Shown: positions 56,106-64,000 of the stretch, in pieces
Layout: the number at the start of each line of letters is the position of its first letter
Position numbering within the stretch: the stretch's first letter is position 1
Origin: Ursus arctos
Taxonomy: Eukaryota > Chordata > Mammalia > Carnivora > Ursidae
NCBI RefSeq assembly: GCF_023065955.2
Contig: NW_026622952.1
Coordinates: 32,226,313-32,290,312, forward strand
Length of the DNA stretch: 64,000 bases
Reading direction: 5' to 3'
Notes under the pieces: generated by a model
Database searches by the model: none
Seen by the model: the letters and a program-made list of their open reading frames with translations, nothing else
Told to the model about the DNA's origin: nothing
Translations under genes and position numbers: made by a program

Positions 56106-58104
56106 TGACTATTGTGTAATCCTCTATAGACTTTTTAAAGACTCGTTGACAAGTGTTAATCTTTATGGAATACTTTAGATAAAACAAGATTTCCCAAAAT
56201 CAAAACAATTCTTGAGATTTTATTTTTAACAGATCGTTAGTCATTTGTTTGTATATTTCTAGAATAAAGATTAGGTTCTTAAATAAAAGCAGGAAAGTTA
56301 GGCTGATTAGTAAAGAGTCAATACAGGTTAACTAGTAGTCATTGATTAGCTCCTTTGTGAACATGCTTCATATCATTTCTTCAAATCTAGAAATAAAATT
56401 TTAAAGTCATTGGTAGATCTTCTATCAAATAGGTAAAAGAAAATAGGTTTTTATCGTAACAAGGTAAACAGCTAGGAACTGCCCGAAATTCATGTGTGTC
56501 TAATACTTTCATTAGGCCATGGACAGCTTTGCTTTTAAATCAAGCAGAAGATATTTCAGCTCTATGATTACTAATAAATATGATGTCACTTCTCGTTTTG
56601 CAAGGTACAGCATTATTATTTAAATTTTATAAAAACAGCCATCAATAATGATGAATTTAGATGCATCCCAAATGAGTTAATTAAAATGACAGCAGAATTT
56701 CACTTACAATCTTGCTATAAACGAGCTGCAAATACTCACTCTGAGCTTGAACATGTTACCTTTTAAGTGCCCAGTGTACAACACAACAGAAATTAAACTG
56801 AAGTAATTAATACTTTAAAAAATGTTAAAAGGGGTAACTGCCATCTGTTCTCATCAGGGGTGTTAATATACATGGAATGCATCTTATGAAATTGCAACAG
56901 CTGGCAATACAGTCGTAATTTCCTTGTACCTCTTAAAGATTAACTGGACAAAATGATTTAAATGTAACAGTAGCTCCACTTAAAATTGTACAACCACAAA
57001 ATGTGCGGGAAAGAAAGAACTGTTCACAAATCTCTAATTTCCAGGTTTTGTGTATATAGTGATTCAGTTGATGGCTTCAAATCCAGTCCTTAACTATATT
57101 AACCTGATGTATATTTTTAAAACACATGCTTGGCTCGGAGTTTTTAGGAGGGTGATAGTAGTTTTGAGCTATAAATAATGCTAGGTACGTTTCAGATACT
57201 CTGGATAATATTTGAAGATAAAAACTATCAGTTTTTAGATTCACCAAAGATGTTGTTATTGGGTTTGTTTTTGTAGTGCATAATGCATGTATCATTATGG
57301 AGCAATGTGAGGGTGCCAATACATGAGTTTCTTGCATTCCAGGAAAATTTCCCTGCCAATTTGTGATCTGGGGTTATTTTACCATTTAATATTAAATGTG
57401 ATAGAATATAGGATTCTTCAGTGACCTTGTTAAAAATAACTAAAATTTGAACACTTTTTAAATGAAAACATCATTTTATCATTTAACGTATTGAATCTGC
57501 TGACATTTATAACCATTTTCATTAAGAGATTTATTGTTCCTCTAATGTCATTGTCATTAGCTTGTATAAGGCATGCTTATAGAACTTAACTAAAATGTAA
57601 CAAGATTCTCAGGCTTTCAAAAAGATAATTTACAGAAGAGCAAAAGATAAGCCAATATTCAATATCATACTGAAATGAATCATCGATAACTGCTTCCTGC
57701 TCTGTCCCCTTAGCTTTTTATCTCTTCTCTTCCTAATGTACTTGCGGACGAGTAATTGGAAATGAATTTTGTTCTAACAATTGTTCAAACTGCTCTCCTC
57801 CTGTCTTCCTGATAAACTAGGTACAGACTGAACTAGAACTAAAGTTGCACAGAACTAAAACTTCCCTCTCTGCGGAGTGTGAATGTTTGGGAGGGCCCGT
57901 TGGCTGTTGTTAGCTGTTACTGTTACTAATATTTTAATTACTCTTGTTAATATTAAATTGGTCTTAGCCACTGAAACTGTCTTGAGTCTCCGCTGGTCAT
58001 GGAAGTATTCCATGGTCTTTTGCTGGAGGAAGATACTAAAATTGGAGGTTTTCTGGAGTGGCACCTGTTGTAGCTATAGGTCAGACCCATCCCTCTTGAA
58101 GCTT
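56106..58104. other. Gene-free stretch including a candidate regulatory element
   Basis: No gene. Repeat-free AT-rich sequence. The start of a 149-codon plus-strand frame (57883-58332) lies here. That frame continues into L2 sequence and has no domain, so I read it as chance. Confidence 0.5.
56510..57060. promoter_or_regulatory. Candidate conserved non-coding element
   Basis: About 550 repeat-free bases have clustered AT-rich homeodomain-type motifs (GAGTTAATTAAAATGAC, GTAATTAATAC) beside more complex sequence such as GATGTCACTTCTCG, CAACAGCTGGCAATA and GAGCTTGAACATG. The look is that of developmental enhancers in gene deserts. This is an impression, unsupported by any comparison. Confidence 0.25.
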
Positions 58105-58330
58105 TGCTTGCTTGAATCCATTCATCCATTCACGAAGCATTTATTGGCAGACATTGCTCTAGGTGACCTGAGTACCGATATAAATAGGAAAAGACTCTTG
58201 TCCGAAATAAGCCCCGAGTCCAACATATACACGAGCCATTACAACCCTATGATGAGGCCGTTAGTGTTCCATATGTACATGGAGGATGGAGACTCACAGA
58301 AGGAGTGCTTTGTTGCCTGGAGAGATCATT
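58105..58330 (+). repeat. L2 LINE fragment
   Basis: TTGAATCCATTCATCCATTC, AAGCATTTATTGGCAGACAT, TTGCTCTAGGTGACCTGAGT and TTGTCCGAAATAAGCCC correspond to the L2 sequence 'attcaacaaatatttattgagcacctactatgtgccaggcactgttctaggcgctg...'. It accounts for much of the longest open frame in the window. Confidence 0.6.
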
Positions 58331-59547
58331 AAAGCCCTTTGGGACTCTGAGCATGGAATAGAGGTTGAGCATTTGAATGTAGAAATAAGACATTCTTACC
58401 TGAGTAAGCAGTGTGGCTAAAGAGAGGATGACATAAAATGTGGCCTATTCAGGGATTCCGGTGACTGGAGAGTCGGTGACAAAGTAAATTTATGTTCTTT
58501 CCTCTTTCCCTTCTTTTAAGTATTTCCTTTTGAACTCCTTCTATTCTTATTTCCTGCCTACACAATTGGTCTGTTACAAGCCAGCCTTGCTGGCTTTGCT
58601 CAGACTCCTGTATTGTCCAAACACTGATTGCTGAGAAGAGTGGAACTTCTGACATTGAACACTGCTGCTACCTCGAGGAGGGTCTTAGGTTCTCTGCTAC
58701 TTTTCCATTGAAAGATTAGAAAGCTAACTCAGTCTCAGGAATATAGGAAATATTGAAACAAATAAGAAATGTTGGGGGAAATGCTAATGTATGATTAAAA
58801 TTTGCAAGAGAGAATTGCCTCTTTGTACTGCTTTTATAAGTAATCTTTGGCTATTTACCTGATTTCTATGTTTTCCTTGTTGCGGAGTTCGTTGGGGTAA
58901 GCACTAATTTCTCAGGGTGCAATTTATTTAGTAATGGCAAAGATGGAAATGATAATCCTGTCAGTGATTTGGAGAGAAAAATGGATACCTTGAGACAAGG
59001 CAATTGTGAAATTCTTGTGCTTGCAAAGAAAAACATTGCCATAATGCACGGGTAACAGAGTTTAATTCCTAACTGATTTTCTTGGTCTGTTTTATGGGGT
59101 GTAAAGTAGCTATGTGTGTGTTTGGAGTCATCATGGACATGATTCTCTATGGGTTTTGCACACCATGGATGTAATCCAAGGCTGCTTTGAAGTCAGTTGG
59201 ACACGTACATGCAGATGATCACGATGCAGAATTGATGCTTACTACCTTAGGAGAAGAAAAAAAAATTACTCAAAAGATTCAAGCAGAGAAGTAAGATTGA
59301 TTGGTCTCTATAAAGTAGCTTATGCAGAGAGCTTCAGCATATAGCAAATGATAGCATGCTTTCAAAAGATAATCAACATATAAATATATAGGTAAAAATG
59401 GTGCCTATATTCTCTAACGGAAACCTATATATTGTAGTGCTGCTTAGTGGGTTTTGTTTTGTTTCTTATTCTTAAATAGAAAATGTAGAGTAAAACATTT
59501 GTAATGGACAGGTGAATGATCCAGAGCTTCAAAAATAAAACTTAAGA
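58331..59547. other. Gene-free stretch
   Basis: No gene and no recognised repeat. A minus-strand frame at 58449-58655 shows no domain. Confidence 0.5.
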
Positions 59548-59882
59548 GCCGAAGTTTGCACATTATGGCCCGTAGGCCAAATGTGGCCACTGCTTGTTCT
59601 GTATGCTCTGAAAACTAAAAGTGGTTTTTACATTTGTAAAGCATTGGGGAGAAAAAAAAAAAAAAGATTTGTGACCTGTGAAAATAAGAAATTCAGATTG
59701 TCTTGTCTACAGCTGAAGTTTTATTGGAACAGAGCCACATAAATTTTTCACATATGGTCTATGGCTGCGTTTTTGCTACAACAGCAGAGACGAGGAGTTG
59801 TGACAGAGACAATATAGACTGCAAATCCTAAAATATTTACTGTGTGGCCTTTACAGAAAAAGCTCGACAACCCCCGCTTTAG
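59548..59882 (-). repeat. hAT-type DNA transposon remnant (MER33-like)
   Basis: TATGGCCCGTAGGCCAAATG, GTTTTATTGGAACAGAGCCA, ATGGTCTATGGCTGCGTTTT, CTACAACAGCAGAGACGAGG, CCTAAAATATTTACTGTGTG and TTTACAGAAAAAGCTCGACA are the landmarks of a common non-autonomous mammalian DNA transposon. Its terminal sequence reads CAGGGGTCGGCAAAC in the other orientation. I recall the name as MER33 but am not certain. The termini are degraded. Confidence 0.75.
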
Positions 59883-62800
59883 AATAAGGGAATGACAGTC
59901 AGTGATAGAGACTCAGTTCAAGAGAATCAGAATGCAAAGGCTTTTATGTAATTTGTTCTTATAAGTTTCAATTCCAGAGCAGAGAATAAAGATATCTGAA
60001 AGCAAACAAGAAGAAAAAGATAATTCTTCCATTACTTCTTTGCTAATCAGTGTCTTTTTTTCTGAGCCCGTAAGCTGGCAGTTCATACGTTATAGAAACA
60101 AGGACCTCAGAGGAAGCGAGTCCAGCATGTGGATTTACCGAAGGATGGACAAGGTTAGGCTTCAGCTCTGGGAAAAATAAGCAAGTAGCAGATGGCTAGT
60201 ATTAAGAGCAGTAAGAAGGGATGAATAGAGCTGTATGCATCACCTCTCTCCTAATGTTATTATCTGGAAAGTCAAGTATCGTATACTTCAGAAATCAGAG
60301 TTGCAATTCAGCACTCTGAAGCAGGTGTTATATCCTGTATAAGCAGATAATAAAAATAAAACAAGTTACCCTCTGTGTAACAGAACCAAAGCTAAGGATA
60401 ATTGATCCACTTTCTCTGAACTGAATTGCAATATAATTGCCACGTTGAGGGGGAAAATGTGGTTCTTGACACTGAATACAAAGCGGAGAGCAAAAGTCCC
60501 AAAGAAATCCACTGGGCAGTGTATAGCCTCCCTTCAGGATCTGACTAAAATGTCAAATGGCTGAAATCCACAAAAATAAATGGAAATGGTTTTCTTACTG
60601 AATCTACTTATTGTAATCAGAATATTGTTTAGGTGAGGTGGATGTGGGAGAGAAAAAAAACCTATCATATTTAACTTATGTTGTAGAACCTTTTGTTAAC
60701 AGGAAAGCAAATTATATTTTTTCCCTAAAGTTTTCTTATACGCTAAACAAAAATTAAAAATTGACTTTCATAGGAAATGTATAGATTCTCATTCTTGGAA
60801 AAGAATTTTTTTTTAGGGGAAAGATTCTGTTTTATTTTATTGACAAGCCCACTGCTCCCCTCGAAAAGGAAGGGGTGTTGATAAGAAGAGTCTCCCAATT
60901 TAATTTTAGTAGTTTTCCCTGGGAAATGATGCTTTAGTTCTTTTTACATTCTCCCTCACTTTTCACATTCAGGAGCTACTTGGAAATAGAATTCTCTGAT
61001 GGCGAATATCCAGTGTAGTTTTTAGTTTGTCAGAATATACACTCCCTCTTTCTACAACAATATGTTTTACTGAAGTGTGGGAGAATCCTCTCTTACCTAT
61101 TACTGTAGTGGGACTTGGCTGAGTCTCGTGTTTCTGTCTGCAATCCTGGGAGCTTCGTGCCTTCCTGTTGGTTGACCGGACTCCCCACACAAGCACCTCC
61201 TTTCTATTGTTGAGGGCCATTCTTCATTTCTGAGTGTGGGCCACAATACAAACAAAACAAGTGAATGGGAACATGTACAATAAGGTCCCACTGTGGTCCT
61301 GGGTTTCTTTAAGTAATGCCATATCATTTTCCATTAAGACACCAAGTTAGCATTTTAGCTAGCATTTTCTATCATCCAACCACCTTGTTTTGCATATTTT
61401 TATTCAACCTAAGATGGAAAGGTGGAGGGATGCGGTGGTGTTTCCACCATTTCTGTGGGAAGGCTTTCTTGGAGGCAATCTGTAAGTCTGTGTGAGGGGT
61501 AAAAAGAGCAGTTCATGATGTTGCCTGATGCTTTTATTTCCCCTTTTACACTTTTAAAAGCTATTTACTATTTCTACTTAATGCTGGCTTCAGGAGTGGG
61601 GATGTGGAGCAGTTTAATATGCTGTTTTTGATATTATGCATAGAGAGCAAAGTCCGTATTTTTCCTTAGAATTTGTTTTATTTGGGGGTTAGTTACATAG
61701 GAGGTAGATGGTAAATACTTGGGGGTGGAAGCTAAACGCTCTTCTGGACGGACCTCTCCCGACATTGCTCCTCTCAGCACGTACTGGTCAGAATGTCATT
61801 TTGTTGAAGCATTTTGAAAGGAAGAATTATTTCTACCTTATGGTAATATTTCATTAAATCTTAGACAAAATTATGTTTTTGTATCTGGGAACTTAAGTGT
61901 ATGCTGGTATGTGGGTTGCATCTTCGAAATAACAAGTTCCTTTATAAGGTAATTAGAAAAATTAATAATATTAATTATAATAATTAAGAAATTCCAAATA
62001 CCACATGGTAATTCTTTTGTATGCCCCCTTTTGTATTTCACCCGAAGGTGAAAACTTCATATTTCAGAGAGTAGCACAGAAAAGTTCAGTGAAGTAACTA
62101 TGTCAATAATGACATTGTTACTGTGTCTTACTTGGCTGCTACTGGTGCTCTACCTCTTGGTTCAGACCTCTCCCACTCAGTCTGCAGAGTAAATATCTCA
62201 TCATGTGTGCCATCAAATTATGAAGTTGTAAATAAGAGTAATCACACTGTGTCCAATGCTGATGCTTAAGGAATAGCACATTTTCTCTGTCTTGAAGGAG
62301 TCTTTGCTCTCCGATTCCATTCTGAGCCCCCTGTGAGAGCCTCTAAATTTTGTGATAATTTTAATTCTCTTAATTTTACTTGTGGTTTTAGTGCATGTGT
62401 ATATGGCCATTAAAATAGTGCTTATTTGTTAGTCAGTAAATGTGATACATTTTTTCAGCATATGCACGTGATCATTCATGTTGATGTGTGCAGCTGAGAT
62501 TCACTGACTTTTTTTCAAGGCTCCACTTTATGATTCTAACAGGCTTTTATCTGTTTGCCTGTCCACAAATATATTTTCACACTTTTATTTTTTTTGCTGC
62601 TGCTGTGAATTTGGTGTATATATGCAAAAAGCATTCTTGAGGACATAAGCAAAGGAATGGAATTTCTAGTCACAGGATATGTACACTTTCAACCTTGCTG
62701 GATAATTCAGGATTATTAACCCATGTGCCACTTGGAAACCTTTTAAATTATGCCTTAAATTTTACAGGGCAATTGTGGTTTTGTGGTTTTGTTTTGGTTT

Positions 62801-63129
62801 TGTTTTTTTTTGTGTTGGTTTTTACTGTTCCTTGGGTGGGTTCTGGTGAGTTAAATGGTTTATGAATTCACCCATTTGTCTAAGTTTTTATTGGCATATA
62901 GTTATTCATAAACAACTATTTTCTTAATATCTATGTAAATGCAAGTTTATTCCCTTTTCATTATCCCCTTGATTTTTTTTTTTTTTTTTTTTAGGTCTTT
63001 ATTACTGTCCTAGTATCTTTGGGATTTTTGTAGTGTCCTTTCTCTGATATCCTAAGAGATTATTAGGTCATTCATTTTCAGGATATCTTATTTATTAACA
63101 GAAGCATTAAGTCTAAGTTTTCCTTTAAG
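59883..63129. other. Gene-free 3.2-kb stretch
   Basis: No gene and no confidently named repeat. There are T-runs near 62790-62815 and 62969-62992. Overlapping minus-strand frames at 60969-61327 include a weak exon-like run followed by GGTAAGAG, but neither frame shows a domain and I do not call an exon. Confidence 0.45.
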
Positions 63130-63140
63130 AAGTACTTGAG

Positions 63141-63270
63141 GGGAGCCTGGGTGGCTCAGTTGTTAAATGTCGATCCGCCATTGGGCTCCCTGCTCAGCGG
63201 GGAGCCTGCTTCTCCCTCTCCCACTCCCCCTGTTTGTGTTCCCTCTCTCCCTGACCCTCTCTCTGTCAAA

Positions 63271-63309
<39 letters not shown>

Positions 63310-63320
63310 AATCTTAAAAA
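63141..63320 (+). mobile_element. CAN-SINE (SINEC) with internal deletion and (AAAT)n tail
   Basis: GGGAGCCTGGGTGGCTCAG head. GTTAAATGTC then joins directly to GATCCGCCATTGGGCTCCC, so most of the GGCTCAGGTCATGATCC core is missing. The usual CTGCTCAGCGGGGAGCCTGC, a CT-rich stretch and about eleven AAAT units follow. The target duplication AAGTACTTGAG lies at 63130-63140, with its partner at 63325-63335. Confidence 0.95.
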
Positions 63321-63335
63321 AAAAAAGTACTTGAG

Positions 63336-64000
63336 TAGCTACCTCTGTGTTTGGAGTTATAGTATATTTGTTAGCACAAGGCATTAGATTTTCCATTTTA
63401 ATTTCCACATTATGATTCTGACTTATGACTTACTTTAAAATATATTTTTAAATTTTTATATGCATGTCCCTCTGGTTATTTTTGATTTCTAACTTAATAG
63501 AAGAGCAGTTAGAAACATACCTACATGATACCATCTCTTGGAAATTGGTTGGGAATTCCTTGGTGGCCTACCATGGGGACTCTTTTGGTAAATGTTCTGG
63601 TGTGCTTGCTAAAATCTATGTACTCTTCAGTTGTCGAGGCCGATACGCTGTACATGATCAATGAAGGAAGCTTAGTCTGTTGAAAATCATCTACTGCCTC
63701 ACTGACTTCTTTGTCTGATCTATCAATTATTGAGTGACACTTTTTTACAATCTATTGAACTAATGGTAAATCTGTCAATTTCTCCTTGAAAGTGTGTCAT
63801 TTTGTGGTTTATGTATGTGTTGAAGACATAGTATTACATGCATTTATCTAGTATCTTTTTAGTTCATTAAACATTTTTTCATTATCAATACCTTTTGTAT
63901 TTAGTAATTTTTTTTCTTGCTACACATTTTGTCTGAAATGAATGTATTCACAAAAATTTCTTTTGGTCCACAAGTTTTCATTCTTTTTCTTTATGTGCCA
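63336..64000. other. Gene-free AT-rich stretch to window end
   Basis: No gene and no recognised repeat. A plus-strand frame at 63464-63664 has no family resemblance. Confidence 0.5.

Noticed and set aside
57883..58332. Longest open frame in the window (149 codons, plus strand)
   Set aside because: It runs into a recognisable L2 fragment, has no domain, and a chance frame of this size is not surprising in 64 kb.
60969..61220. Minus-strand exon ending at GGTAAGAG
   Set aside because: There is only a donor-like motif. The frame has no recognisable domain and the acceptor side is weak.
1..64000. CRISPR arrays, operons, bacterial or phage genes
   Set aside because: The sequence is mammalian throughout. 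The only regularly spaced repeats are microsatellites and SINE tails.

Overview
This is nuclear DNA from a carnivoran mammal. The marker is about twenty tRNA-derived CAN-SINE insertions (SINEC type: GGGGCGCCTGGGTGGCTCAG head, CT-rich middle, AATAAA-rich tail). Their middle and 3' sequence (CCCGCATCGGGCTCCCTGCTCAGCGGG ... CTCTGTCAAATAAATAAAATCTT, quoted in pieces) is the non-canid arctoid form, as in bears, panda, seals and mustelids, rather than the dog or cat form. This assignment is from memory of the families, not from a search. The DNA is AT-rich, has no CpG island and no convincing protein-coding gene. The open frames are short and scattered, and many of the longest lie across SINEs, L2 or L1 sequence. 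The window reads as intergenic or deep-intronic DNA.

Layout. 1-7.3 kb: mostly unique sequence with old MER20, L2 and MIR pieces, plus a short scrambled segment (1331-1674) copied from around 27.2-27.7 kb. 7.3-15.3 kb: five CAN-SINEs, one of them (13852-14217) split by a 175-bp foreign fragment. 15.3-25.8 kb: a 10.5-kb stretch without SINEs, holding MIR, L2 and MER20 remnants and a long (AT)n tract. 25.8-32.3 kb: SINEs, a MIR, an old L1 3' end on the minus strand that carries a younger SINE, and a very short young L1. 32.3-53.4 kb: scattered SINEs, three MaLR (MLT1-like) LTR remnants, L2 and MIR. 53.4-63.1 kb: 9.8 kb without SINEs, with AT-rich unique sequence that could include regulatory elements. 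The last kilobase has one more SINE.

The most unusual structure is the scrambled duplication. The plus strand at 1331-1674 is made of three blocks, A-B-C, that are 97-99% identical to the minus strand of 27230-27717. At the source the order is B-A-C. The A/B joint lies exactly on an 8-bp repeat (AATGTCTT) found at both source edges, as expected for replication template switching or another microhomology-driven event. Part of block A is a MIR tail, and the intact MIR at 27 kb shows which copy is the source.

The second notable structure is the 175-bp insert in the SINE near 14 kb. It is flanked by a 10-bp duplication of SINE sequence and has a 58-codon open frame across its whole length on the minus strand, so it may be a captured piece of an exon. 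A third, weaker candidate for coding sequence is a minus-strand frame at 49716-49864 with a good splice-acceptor context. No gene in the window can be named, and no pathway or operon applies.
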